Source: Microcaldota archaeon (GTDB lineage: Archaea > Micrarchaeota > Micrarchaeia > Micrarchaeales > CABMGC01). From it: 48,039 nt of DNA. Position 1 is the stretch's first letter; each line of letters opens with the position of its first letter. Where the stretch lies: positions 1 through 48,039 of the forward strand of contig JAGWHJ010000009.1 in assembly GCA_028866835.1 (NCBI GenBank). Direction: 5' to 3'. The translations under genes and the position numbers were made by a program. Below, piece after piece: positions 8,019 through 15,706 of the stretch. The notes beneath the pieces are model-generated. The model ran no database searches, was not told where the DNA came from, and saw nothing but the letters and a program-made list of their open reading frames with translations.

Positions 8019-9458
8019 ATGAGCTCCCAACTACGAGTTTACAATACGCTCACCAGGTCTGAGGAGGATTTCCTACCGCTGAAGGACAAGAAGGTAAACA
8101 TGTTCGTGTGCGGACAGACGGTCTACGACGATGCGCATCTGGGCCATGCAAAGAACTACATAAACTTCGATGTGATAGCCAGGTGGCTCAGGCACATGGG
8201 CTATGATCTAACTTACGTACAGAACATAACTGACATAGACGACAAGATAATCGCGAGGGCCCACGAGCGAAATGTTGATCCATTCGTGCTTGCACGCGAA
8301 TACGAGAAGCGGTTCCTGGACGACATGGGTGCGATAGGCGTTACAGCAAGCATCAACGCCTATCCCCGATCGCACGATTACATAGAGGATATGAAGGACC
8401 AGATACAGCTCCTGCTCGAGAAAGGCTATGCCTACGTGCTTGATGGAGACATCTATTTCGATGTCGCGAAATTCCCCGACTACACCAGGCTTTCTGGCAT
8501 GAAGCTCGAGGAGCTGGAGAAGCACAGGATAGAGACTATGCCTGGCAAGCGTCATACCTATGACTTCGCCCTATGGAAAGGCTCGAAGCCCGGCGAGCCT
8601 AGCTGGAAGATAACCGTCAAAGACAAAGGCAACGAGCAGACGCTTGACGGCAGGCCTGGCTGGCACATAGAGGATACGGCCATAGCAAAGCACTTATTCG
8701 GACCGCAATACGATCTACACGGAGGCGCCCTCGAACTGATCTTCCCGCACCATACGAACGAGATAGCACAGGCCGAGGCTGCATTCGGCAGGAAGCCGTT
8801 CGTCAAGTACTGGCTGCACAGCGGCATAATGCGTACAAAGGGGGAGAAGATGAGCAAGAGTCTGCGCAACTTCATAAGCATACGCCAATTCCTCGGCACT
8901 TACGATGCCGAGGTCCTGAGGCTTCTCGTATGCTCCACGCACTACACAAAGGACATAGAGTACACCGAAGAGCTTGCGAAGAATGCGCAGAAGAGGCTCA
9001 GATATCTATATTCGTCGTTCAGCATACTCCTGAACGCTAAGGAAGGCAGCGAGGGCCAGGCAGATGACAAAGCCGCGATGAAGATCAACGAGAAGCTCAC
9101 CGCGGATTTTTCTGCGGCGATGAACGACAACTTCAACACCCCCCTTGCGCTAACCCACCTTTCAAACGCCATAGAAGGCATGCGCAATCTTGTGGAGCAG
9201 AAGGGATCCATCGGCAAGGGAATGAAGGAGCATTCCGCCGGCCACATAACGGAGTTCGCCGCCCTCCTCGGAATACTGCAGGAAAAACGCTTCAAGGTTC
9301 CGCTTAGCACCGAGGCCCTATCGCTGCTCAAGGAACGCGACAAGCTGAGGCAGTCAGGCAAGTACGATGAAGCTGACAAGATCAGGGCCAAATTGAAGAA
9401 GGAGCACGGCATCATCCTGGAGGACAGCCAGTACGGAACGCTCTGGTACAGGGAATAG
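8019..9458 (+). CDS. cysS: Cysteinyl-tRNA synthetase
   Basis: A class I synthetase of 479 residues, normal for CysRS. CGQTVYDDAHLGHAKNYI carries the zinc Cys and HIGH motif, GWHIEDTAIAKHLFGPQYDL and GGALELIFPHHTNE give the remaining zinc ligands, and GEKMSKSLRNFISI is the KMSKS loop. The alpha-helical anticodon-binding domain fills the last 150 residues. It charges tRNA-Cys directly, so this archaeon need not rely on the SepRS/SepCysS route. The ATG at 8019 has no strong promoter of its own and may be read from the upstream gene. Confidence 0.96.
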   Translation: MSSQLRVYNTLTRSEEDFLPLKDKKVNMFVCGQTVYDDAHLGHAKNYINFDVIARWLRHMGYDLTYVQNITDIDDKIIARAHERNVDPFVLAREYEKRFLDDMGAIGVTASINAYPRSHDYIEDMKDQIQLLLEKGYAYVLDGDIYFDVAKFPDYTRLSGMKLEELEKHRIETMPGKRHTYDFALWKGSKPGEPSWKITVKDKGNEQTLDGRPGWHIEDTAIAKHLFGPQYDLHGGALELIFPHHTNEIAQAEAAFGRKPFVKYWLHSGIMRTKGEKMSKSLRNFISIRQFLGTYDAEVLRLLVCSTHYTKDIEYTEELAKNAQKRLRYLYSSFSILLNAKEGSEGQADDKAAMKINEKLTADFSAAMNDNFNTPLALTHLSNAIEGMRNLVEQKGSIGKGMKEHSAGHITEFAALLGILQEKRFKVPLSTEALSLLKERDKLRQSGKYDEADKIRAKLKKEHGIILEDSQYGTLWYRE

Positions 9459-9472
9459 TAGCAAATTGGTCG

Positions 9473-10093
9473 TCAGGAGTCCCTCCTCAAGTCCAATATC
9501 GCACCGACGAATTCCTCCTCCCATGGGCCCGTGACGGCCCTAATTTTCTCTGCCTCATTCTCGACAAAGTGCAAGGCGCTGCCATTATAATGGGCATCCA
9601 GCATCCTAAAAATAGCGTTAATGTCCTTATCCTTGTATCTCGATTTAAAGGCAAGCCAAGCCGTAAATATCAAAGCTGCTTTATCCAACACCCTAACCCA
9701 ACTGCCATCCTCGCCTATCATCACCGAGTTTGCAAAAAATATCTCTGCAGGAAGCCCTCGCCGTCCGAAGATGTGCGACTCGCACGGGTTCAGATGCACG
9801 TTTACTGGCAAAATGCTGCCCCGGGGCATATACACTAAATGAAAGTCGTGGTTCGGCTTCATAAGCCATGGATCAGCATTAAAACCCTCCGCAGATTCGG
9901 CTATTTTAAGCTCTATCTCATAGCGCCTCCCCATGACCGCTATGTCTATGTCGCTAGGTTCTTTACCGAAGCTAGTCCAAAAAGCCACCGCTGCGCCGCC
10001 GTATATCACTACCTTGTCTTCCCCCATCGCCCTGGCTAACTTGGCGTATATCTCTGGCGCCGCCTGCTCCACTCTGCCCTTGACTTTCGGCAT
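9473..10093 (-). CDS. Nucleotidyltransferase-superfamily protein
   Basis: A 206-residue protein with the polymerase-beta-like nucleotidyltransferase signature near residues 28-55: VVIYGGAAVAFWTSF followed by PSDIDIAVMG, where GG and the D-x-D pair are the nucleotide and metal sites. The rest (helical C-terminus with KAALIFTAWLAFKSRYKDKD) resembles the AbiEii/MNT group, where the Lys-rich helix and a DxxD-like segment follow the core. Members act as antitoxin/toxin nucleotidyltransferases or housekeeping enzymes. No partner HEPN or AbiEi gene is adjacent. The substrate is unknown. It converges on cysS. Confidence 0.65.
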   Translation of the reverse strand: MPKVKGRVEQAAPEIYAKLARAMGEDKVVIYGGAAVAFWTSFGKEPSDIDIAVMGRRYEIELKIAESAEGFNADPWLMKPNHDFHLVYMPRGSILPVNVHLNPCESHIFGRRGLPAEIFFANSVMIGEDGSWVRVLDKAALIFTAWLAFKSRYKDKDINAIFRMLDAHYNGSALHFVENEAEKIRAVTGPWEEEFVGAILDLRRDS

Positions 10094-10146
10094 AGCCTTT
10101 TCTGCCAGTTTTTCATATTTAAATTGCTTACGCCTGCAAAATTAGC

Positions 10147-10611
10147 CTACTCCGCTGCCCTTGGGATCCCATGCACTTCCTGCGCTGCGCCATCTCCTCC
10201 TTCGTTAGACTGCCTTCCTCCCCTCTTCTTCTGCTTCTGCACCCTCGCGCTTGCGAAAAGTACCGGTATGTTGTCCTCCTTTGTGGCGTCGACCCATGCC
10301 TTTATGTAGAGTGGGATGTTCTTGAAGGGCTTAGAATACCTGTCTGTGAAGCTGTACGCTCCGCTCTCATGCTTCAGAAGCCCTACAGTAACGCCGAAAT
10401 CCAGATACCGCTTCCATGTGGCGACCGGCAGTTCTTCACCGCAGTCCTTTAGCCTGAGCTGACCTTTCTTCTTCACTTCGCAGAGCGCGATTGCGAAACG
10501 GTAAGCCTTGGTCTCATTCTCAAAATAGATCTTCGCTATGTCCTTGACGTTAGGCTCCTTGAGCTTCTCCCTCAGAGGCGCATCCTCATACTCCCAATAT
10601 TTTATTACCAT
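10147..10611 (-). CDS. Hypothetical protein, possible winged-helix fold
   Basis: A 154-residue protein that I do not recognise. Residues 15-105 alternate helices and short strands (KDIAKIYFENETKAYRFAIA, then VATWKRYLDFGVTVGLLKHE and a beta turn SGAYSFTDRYSKPF), consistent with a winged-helix DNA-binding or adaptor domain. The last 30 residues are low complexity, with KQKKRGG and GGDGAA, and are probably disordered. Its ATG at 10611 lies 18 bases after the DRG GTPase gene on the same strand, so it may be the third gene of an SRP54-DRG-hypothetical transcript. Confidence 0.55.
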   Translation of the reverse strand: MVIKYWEYEDAPLREKLKEPNVKDIAKIYFENETKAYRFAIALCEVKKKGQLRLKDCGEELPVATWKRYLDFGVTVGLLKHESGAYSFTDRYSKPFKNIPLYIKAWVDATKEDNIPVLFASARVQKQKKRGGRQSNEGGDGAAQEVHGIPRAAE

Positions 10612-10629
10612 GGTAGGACAAGATAATCT

Positions 10630-11748
10630 TTACTCCTTATCATATATTAAAGTAACTATGTCCTTGTCGGCAAGCCTGTGCTCTATTCCAACGCGCTGGT
10701 TGCTGAACTTCGCGCTCCTTCCCGTAACATGCGCAAATTTCACGTTCTTCGCGGTCTTCGAGTTTATCTTCCTTGCGACGTCCATCACCGTTCCGTTGCC
10801 GTTGAGCACCATCGGTTTCTGCATGTCCGCCTCGCCGTCACGGGGCTTCAGGTATATCCTAAGGAGATCGAGTTTGGTGAACACCTCTTCCTTCAGCGCA
10901 TCGATGTTTGTGCCTGCGGCTGCGCTTATCTTCACTACCGGTATCTGGGTCCTGGCCTCTACGTCCCTCGCCGATCTTTCCGCAGCAGCGTTGCTGACCG
11001 TATCTATCTTGTTAAGCGCCGTAAGCCCCTTTATGTAAACGCAATTCCCTGCAACTATCTCGATTATGTCCTCTACTGTCGCATCCTGGTGGAAGATTAT
11101 GGTGCCGTTGTATATACCAAAGCCGTTCATGCATTCGATTATCGATTCCTTGTCAGGCACCTTGTGCAATCCTTTCTCGATAAGTATGCCTCCGGTAACC
11201 GCCTTCTCTATCCTTATCTTAGGCACCCTTTTGTTTACCCTCACGTTCAGTGCATAGAGCTCGTCAAGGAGCTTGTACAGGTTGTCTATGGCATTCACGT
11301 CGACTACGAACAGGATCAGATCTGACACCCTTATCACGCTGACTATCTCCCTTCCGCCACCCTTGCCAACATGAGCCCCTTGTATGAGCCCTGGAAGGTC
11401 CAGGAACTGGATGTTAGCGCCATTATACTCAAGCATGCCCGGTATCACTTCAACAGTGGTGAATGCGTAATCCGCCACCTTGGTGTCGACGCCCGTGAGC
11501 AGCCTGAGCAAAGATGACTTTCCGGCGTTCGGGAAACCAACAAGGGCCACTGTAGCGTTGCCAGATTTCTTTACCGAGAAGCCGAAGCCGCCGCCCTTCT
11601 TCCTGCTCTCCTCTATGGCCTTCCTTATGCCCGCCATCTTCGCCCTTAATAGGCCAAGATGCTTGTTCGTCGCCTTGTTGTACTTAGTCTTGGAATACTC
11701 CTCCTGAAGCTCCTCGAGCTTCTTTACCCTGCTGTCTTCTTTCGCCAT
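10630..11748 (-). CDS. drg: DRG-family GTP-binding protein (Obg superfamily)
   Basis: A 372-residue translation-associated GTPase of the archaeal/eukaryotic DRG type. An N-terminal basic helical region (residues 1-60) is followed by the G domain: GFPNAGKSSLL (G1), the TTVE switch (G2), DLPGLIQGAHVGKGGG (G3) and NKID (G4). The G domain carries the helix-turn insert typical of DRG. The last 65 residues form a TGS domain (VMDVARKINSKTAKNVKFAH). DRG proteins bind ribosomes and are thought to relieve stalling. The gene lies eight bases downstream of srp54. Confidence 0.93.
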   Translation of the reverse strand: MAKEDSRVKKLEELQEEYSKTKYNKATNKHLGLLRAKMAGIRKAIEESRKKGGGFGFSVKKSGNATVALVGFPNAGKSSLLRLLTGVDTKVADYAFTTVEVIPGMLEYNGANIQFLDLPGLIQGAHVGKGGGREIVSVIRVSDLILFVVDVNAIDNLYKLLDELYALNVRVNKRVPKIRIEKAVTGGILIEKGLHKVPDKESIIECMNGFGIYNGTIIFHQDATVEDIIEIVAGNCVYIKGLTALNKIDTVSNAAAERSARDVEARTQIPVVKISAAAGTNIDALKEEVFTKLDLLRIYLKPRDGEADMQKPMVLNGNGTVMDVARKINSKTAKNVKFAHVTGRSAKFSNQRVGIEHRLADKDIVTLIYDKE

Positions 11749-11756
11749 CTAACCAG

Positions 11757-13052
11757 TCACATGAATTTCGAGAGGCTCCTCTTGAGGTTCCTATCGTTCT
11801 TGAACATGCCGACCATCTTCTTCATCCTGTTGAAGTCGCTTATGAGGTTCCTGACATCCTTCTCGCTTGTGCCGCTGCCCTTCGCTATCCTTGCAATCCT
11901 CCCCTGTCCCTTGACCAGGTTCTCGTCCTTCCTCTCCTCCTTTGTCATGGATGCGATTATCGCCTCGTACTTCTTCAGCTTCGCCTCGCTGTTCTCCACA
12001 AGGTCCTTCGGCACATCCGCAGCGCCGAGCATTCCCAGCACATTCTTCATCGGCCCCATCTTGGACATCGCCTTGAGTTGCTTGTAGAAGGTGTCGAAGT
12101 TGAGCTCCTCCATCTCCATCTCTTCGGGATTCATTCCAGAGCTCTTCACAGCCTCGTTGACCTTTAGTATGAGGCTCTCTAGGTCAGGTATCCCGAGCAG
12201 CCTTCCCACGTACTTCTTAGAATCGTAGAGTTCAAGCGCCGTGAGCTTTTCGCCTGTGCCTATGAAGCATATCCTCACGCTCGCAGCGCTCACCGCGCTG
12301 AGGGCTCCTCCTCCCTTCCCGGAGCCGTCAAGCTTAGTCACTATAACTCCTGTCAGCCCTATGGCCTTGCTCAGTTCCGCCGCCTGCCTCCCCGCGACCT
12401 GGCCAATGTCTGCATTTATGACAAGGAGCTTCTCATCCGGCTTGAAGGCATCGTTTATCCTGCGCAGTTCGTCAAGCATCTCCTTGTCAAGGGCGTTCCT
12501 GCCGCTAGAATCGCAGATCACGACCTTCCTCGACCTGAGCCCCTCAATGCCCTTCTTGACTATCTTCCCGACGTCCCTCTCACCTTTTATCCCGAAAAAA
12601 GCCGAATTTGCCTGTTTTGCAAGCGTCTCGAGCTGCTCGTAGGCTGCCGGACGCGACACGTCGCAGCAGATGAGACCTGCGGCAAGCCCCCTGTCCTGGT
12701 AGAACTTCGCAAGCTTTCCTGCAGTGGTTGTCTTTCCAGAACCGAATATGCCGACAAGGAGTATGCGCTTCGGCTTGATCTCTGGCTCATAGCTCGCACC
12801 CATCAGCTTGACAAGTTCCTCATAGACCATGTTGGTTATGTAGTCCTTCGGCGTAACTCCCGCAGGCATCTTCTCGCGGAGTGCCGCCTCCTCTATCCTC
12901 TTAGTAAGAGCAAAGACCAGCTTTATCTCAACATCAGACGAGATGAGCGCCTTCTGGAGCTCCTTGTTGAACTCCTTTATGGTCTTCGAATCTATTATCG
13001 TTGCCCCTGTCAGCCTTGCTATGGCCTTCCTGAGGCCCTCTCCTAGGTCCAT
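11757..13052 (-). CDS. srp54: Signal recognition particle GTPase SRP54
   Basis: A 431-residue SRP54: N-terminal four-helix bundle (residues 1-90), G domain and a Met-rich C-terminal M domain that binds signal peptides and 7S RNA. GIFGSGKTTTAGKLAKFYQ is the P-loop, CDVSRPAAYEQL the second motif, and TKLDGSGKGGGALSA the G4/G5 region. The usual DTAGR of the G3 motif reads DSSGR (CDSSGRNALDKE), a substitution worth noting although the Arg is kept. It delivers nascent membrane and secreted proteins to the translocon; several such clients lie in this window. Translation starts at the ATG at 13052. Confidence 0.96.
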   Translation of the reverse strand: MDLGEGLRKAIARLTGATIIDSKTIKEFNKELQKALISSDVEIKLVFALTKRIEEAALREKMPAGVTPKDYITNMVYEELVKLMGASYEPEIKPKRILLVGIFGSGKTTTAGKLAKFYQDRGLAAGLICCDVSRPAAYEQLETLAKQANSAFFGIKGERDVGKIVKKGIEGLRSRKVVICDSSGRNALDKEMLDELRRINDAFKPDEKLLVINADIGQVAGRQAAELSKAIGLTGVIVTKLDGSGKGGGALSAVSAASVRICFIGTGEKLTALELYDSKKYVGRLLGIPDLESLILKVNEAVKSSGMNPEEMEMEELNFDTFYKQLKAMSKMGPMKNVLGMLGAADVPKDLVENSEAKLKKYEAIIASMTKEERKDENLVKGQGRIARIAKGSGTSEKDVRNLISDFNRMKKMVGMFKNDRNLKRSLSKFM

Positions 13053-13122
13053 AAAAACACTGAATACAAAACAATTCTCATTTAAGAATTATGATGATAA
13101 GATAATCTATTATGCAATTAAG

Positions 13123-13132
13123 CATTATAAAG
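13123..13132 (+). promoter_or_regulatory. TATA box for the FkbM methyltransferase gene
   Basis: Cattataaag lies about 25-34 bases before the ATG at 13157, the position expected for an archaeal TATA box with a leaderless or nearly leaderless transcript. The remaining part of the 104-base divergent gap is AT-rich and holds the srp54 promoter; a single element for it could not be picked out. Confidence 0.55.
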
Positions 13133-13156
13133 CTTGAACCAGGTATAGTTTAGGTC

Positions 13157-14125
13157 ATGTTAATGGGCAACAACATAACAGGCATAGACAACGTCCTTTC
13201 GAGGTTCAGCAAGATAGAGAATCTACGCTCCCTTGCCACAGTGAACAAGAACTGGCACGAGACCGTGATGTTCCGCTTCGGTGTCAAGAAGGAGATGGAC
13301 TTCGCGCTCAGGTCCGGCAAGTCCTACCATCTGAGGAACATGGGCGAGCTCCTGAGGCTCTGGGATAGCCCTGACGTGCAGTTCGAGTTCTTCAGGCAGA
13401 TGGGCATAAACGCATGGGTGAAGGGAGACAGCGTAAGCTTCAACTTCAAGGGCAAGAGGGTCAGGCTCTACGCCGACAAATCCCAGCTCGGGCACGCGCT
13501 CACGCTGATACGAGAGCTCTTCTTCTACGAGTACGAGCACTACAAGTTCCTTGACATAAAAGGCAAGACCGTCGTGGACATAGGGGCGAACATAGGCGAC
13601 AGCCCCATTTACTTCTGCCTTAACGGCGCGAAGCAGGTGTACGCATACGAGCCCTTCCCGCACTCCTACGCGATAGCGAAGAAGAACATACGCGCAAACG
13701 GGCTTGGGGGCAGGATAGAACTCGTGAACGAGGGGCTCGGCGGCAAGCGCCAGACGATGAAGGTTTCCAGCGGCTTCAAGAGCACGCCAAGCTCAAGGCT
13801 TACAAATGAGCGCAGGGGCACTGCTGTCAAGGTCATCACGCTAAAGGACGTCGTGGACAGGCACAAAATAGGCCGGAATGCACTTCTGAAAATGGATTGT
13901 GAAGGAGCGGAGTACGACATAATACTTAACGCGCCGATCGAGACGCTCAGGAAGTTCGACCAGATACTTGTACAGTACCATTACGGCTATGTCGATATAA
14001 AGAAGCGCCTCATAGAGGCAGGTTTCAGGGTAATCAATTCCGTGCCAATGCACTACAACGGCTTCGGCACGGGCAAATCGACGACCGCTTACACCGGATT
14101 TCTTTACGGCAAGCTCCGGGCGTAG
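13157..14125 (+). CDS. FkbM-family SAM-dependent methyltransferase
   Basis: A 322-residue protein. The C-terminal two thirds hold a class I methyltransferase domain of the FkbM type: VVDIGANIGDSPIYFCLNGA is motif I, VYAYEPFPHSYAIAKKNI motif II, and LLKMDCEGAEYDII the motif that typifies FkbM. These enzymes O-methylate sugars or polyketides, and many sit in glycan loci. The first 120 residues look like an additional helical domain. The gene opens the surface-glycan island, which suggests a sugar methyltransferase. The ATG at 13157 is followed closely by a second ATG at 13163. Confidence 0.88.
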   Translation: MLMGNNITGIDNVLSRFSKIENLRSLATVNKNWHETVMFRFGVKKEMDFALRSGKSYHLRNMGELLRLWDSPDVQFEFFRQMGINAWVKGDSVSFNFKGKRVRLYADKSQLGHALTLIRELFFYEYEHYKFLDIKGKTVVDIGANIGDSPIYFCLNGAKQVYAYEPFPHSYAIAKKNIRANGLGGRIELVNEGLGGKRQTMKVSSGFKSTPSSRLTNERRGTAVKVITLKDVVDRHKIGRNALLKMDCEGAEYDIILNAPIETLRKFDQILVQYHYGYVDIKKRLIEAGFRVINSVPMHYNGFGTGKSTTAYTGFLYGKLRA

Positions 14126-14170
14126 GGAAGCGAGAGTTAATAAACAAATTAGTACGTATAGGATAAACGC

Positions 14171-14262
14171 GGGCTCGTAGCTCAGCCTGGTCAGAGCGGC
14201 GGTCTTATAATATTTCTATAGAAGAGAGCCGTAGGTCAGGAGTTCAAATCTCCTCGGGCCCA
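14171..14262 (+). tRNA. tRNA-Ile with UAU anticodon, intron-containing
   Basis: The whole cloverleaf can be drawn. Acceptor GGGCTCG pairs with CGGGCCC, the D-stem is GCTC/GAGC, T-stem AGGAG/CTCCT encloses TTCAAAT, and the variable loop is AGGTC. The anticodon stem GCGGT/GCCGT holds two G-U pairs and encloses the loop CTTATAA once a 17-base insert is removed. That places TAT at positions 34-36 and A at 37. The acceptor, D-arm and CU-xAU-AA loop match archaeal tRNA-Ile. The discriminator is A and CCA is not encoded. Mature length is 75 bases. A37 is suited to the t6A modification made by Kae1/Bud32 and Sua5, all encoded nearby. Confidence 0.88.
14210..14226 (+). other. 17-base archaeal tRNA intron (position 37/38)
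   Basis: The insert atatttctatagaagag lies after anticodon position 37. A bulge-helix-bulge can be drawn: central helix CTT (14204-14206) with AAG (14222-14224), 5' bulge TAA across the 5' splice site, 3' bulge AGA across the 3' splice site, and an inner TAT/ATA helix with loop TTCT. The fourth central pair is an A-G mismatch, so the motif is slightly relaxed. The splicing endonuclease is expected to cut both bulges. Confidence 0.75.
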
Positions 14263-14344
14263 TCCCGTCTTTATATTACTTTGTATGGATATACTGATAC
14301 ATTTAAATATCATCAAATAGCCACCAATACTGGGTGGGATTTGC

Positions 14345-15088
14345 GTGGCAATTGCAACACGGGTTGAAGTCCCTAACAGGCAACTTATAGTTCCTATAAG
14401 CCATAGGCTTGGGTATCTGAATGCAAGGGAAGCAGTAAGGCGCAAAGGCGGCCTACCGCCGCATTTTATACATGATGACGTATTGGTCGCAACAGATGGC
14501 TGGAAAAGGCTACAGAGAGATGGTTATTACCCGGCTTGGTGCAGGGAGCTTATCGTATATCCTGAAGCACATGATGTATTCAGGCTAGGGCATGATGTCG
14601 TTGACGGAAAGCAAGACGCTGAAGGGAGGATCTGGGTCTTGCCTGCAGAGTGCATCCCCCCAGCGGCATTCAACAGGAGCGGGATGGCACTGTTTGTAAA
14701 TCCTCAGAGGATCATAGTTAATAACGGCGAGGTGATTGTGATACCGCGTGTAGTGACCTTGGCACACCCTTTCATTTACGACACCCACAGACCTGGCAGG
14801 GTCGACGAATGGACGAGGATGCCAAAATTCGCACACGACCATACATTGAAGCGGCTGAGAAGGCGCTCTGCAGAGGCAGTAAGGTGGCTGAAGAGGGACG
14901 GCGAAGAGGCCGGAGTGAGGCCTTTAATCCGGCATGCATCAAGGACCAGGGTCATACGATTCACCGTGCACGTAACTTCTAACAGGGACGCTGAGCTTGG
15001 TGTAGGATTTGTTAGGAGGAAATATGTACATGGGAATGGCAATAGGGCAGCCTCTGCAGGACAAGACTTCCTAGAGCCAGCTGCATAG
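14345..15088 (+). CDS. Hypothetical protein, 247 residues
   Basis: I do not recognise this protein. GTG at 14345 is preceded by a good ribosome-binding sequence (gggtggga) and by a TATA-like atttaaatat near 14301-14310, which supports expression. It has no hydrophobic segment and is probably cytoplasmic. Residues 20-150 are rich in aromatic, His and Pro residues (YYPAWCRELIVYPEAHDVF; IWVLPAECIPPAAFN); residues 165-205 are very basic and helical (LKRLRRRSAEAVRWLKRDGE). It might bind nucleic acid through that segment, but that is speculative. It lies just downstream of the tRNA and may have arrived there by integration, although no att repeat was seen. Confidence 0.55.
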   Translation: MAIATRVEVPNRQLIVPISHRLGYLNAREAVRRKGGLPPHFIHDDVLVATDGWKRLQRDGYYPAWCRELIVYPEAHDVFRLGHDVVDGKQDAEGRIWVLPAECIPPAAFNRSGMALFVNPQRIIVNNGEVIVIPRVVTLAHPFIYDTHRPGRVDEWTRMPKFAHDHTLKRLRRRSAEAVRWLKRDGEEAGVRPLIRHASRTRVIRFTVHVTSNRDAELGVGFVRRKYVHGNGNRAASAGQDFLEPAA

Positions 15089-15094
15089 ACGCTT

Positions 15095-15619
15095 CTAATG
15101 GTCGTTTACTTGTATGGTCAACGGCCCAAGGAAATCCTCGTTAGGGGCGACCATGTTGATCTGTATGTCTGCTGTAGAATAAGGCGGGAGCTTCAACGGC
15201 AGCGATGGTGTGGTTGAGGTTATGGTAAACCCAGGGGTTTCAATCTTTACGCTACTGATTGTAAGGTCGCATCCTGCGCTCTGTGGCTGCAGCAAGTAAT
15301 TGAACTCCTCGCCACCGGCAAGCACGTTAGAGGCGTATGCCACCTGCGTGCGCGATTGGTAATTGCAGCTGCCTGGGCCCGTATACACGTACTCGAGGTT
15401 TATCGCATAGTAATTGACTATTGCCGTAGTCGTGCTCGCCGTCGTTGCAACGCTTGTGGTGCCCGTCGAATTGGTAGGGCCAGGGTTCTGTGTCGTCACC
15501 GTCGTAATCCTCTGGGTCGTGGTCGAATGGTTGCCGCCTAGCCCAAAAAAGGTGAAGGCTATGAAAAGCGCAACTATCCCTATGATTACAGCTGCGACCA
15601 GCAGAAAAGTGCTTACCAT
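15095..15619 (-). CDS. Membrane-anchored Thr-rich surface protein (unknown)
   Basis: A 174-residue protein with an N-terminal hydrophobic segment (VSTFLLVAAVIIGIVALFIA), a 40-residue Thr/Ser/Asn linker (residues 31-66) and a compact ectodomain of about 105 residues with two Cys (GSCNYQ and GCDLTI) that could form a disulfide. The ectodomain reads as a small beta sandwich (LPPYSTADIQINM). The design matches the protein at 7256, but the sequences are not clearly related. It sits on the same strand as the flippase operon, 87 bases downstream, and could be part of the cell-surface layer. Confidence 0.6.
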   Translation of the reverse strand: MVSTFLLVAAVIIGIVALFIAFTFFGLGGNHSTTTQRITTVTTQNPGPTNSTGTTSVATTASTTTAIVNYYAINLEYVYTGPGSCNYQSRTQVAYASNVLAGGEEFNYLLQPQSAGCDLTISSVKIETPGFTITSTTPSLPLKLPPYSTADIQINMVAPNEDFLGPLTIQVNDH

Positions 15620-15706
15620 AATATCATTAGCAGTGCCTATTATCTAGTAGCAAAAAGAATAGATATTTTCTGGTATTTAAAGTTATTCCGAAACTGGCTT
15701 ATCGTT

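Noticed and set aside
14171-14262. Reading the tRNA as Met or Ile2 with a CAU anticodon
   Set aside because: The loop and BHB intron place TAT at positions 34-36; no CAT is available in the loop under any splice register that keeps the stem.
14240-14345. tRNA-Ile as an integration (att) site with a downstream copy of its 3' end
   Set aside because: I looked for a repeat of ttcaaatctcctcgggccc downstream in the window and did not see one, so an element boundary cannot be claimed.
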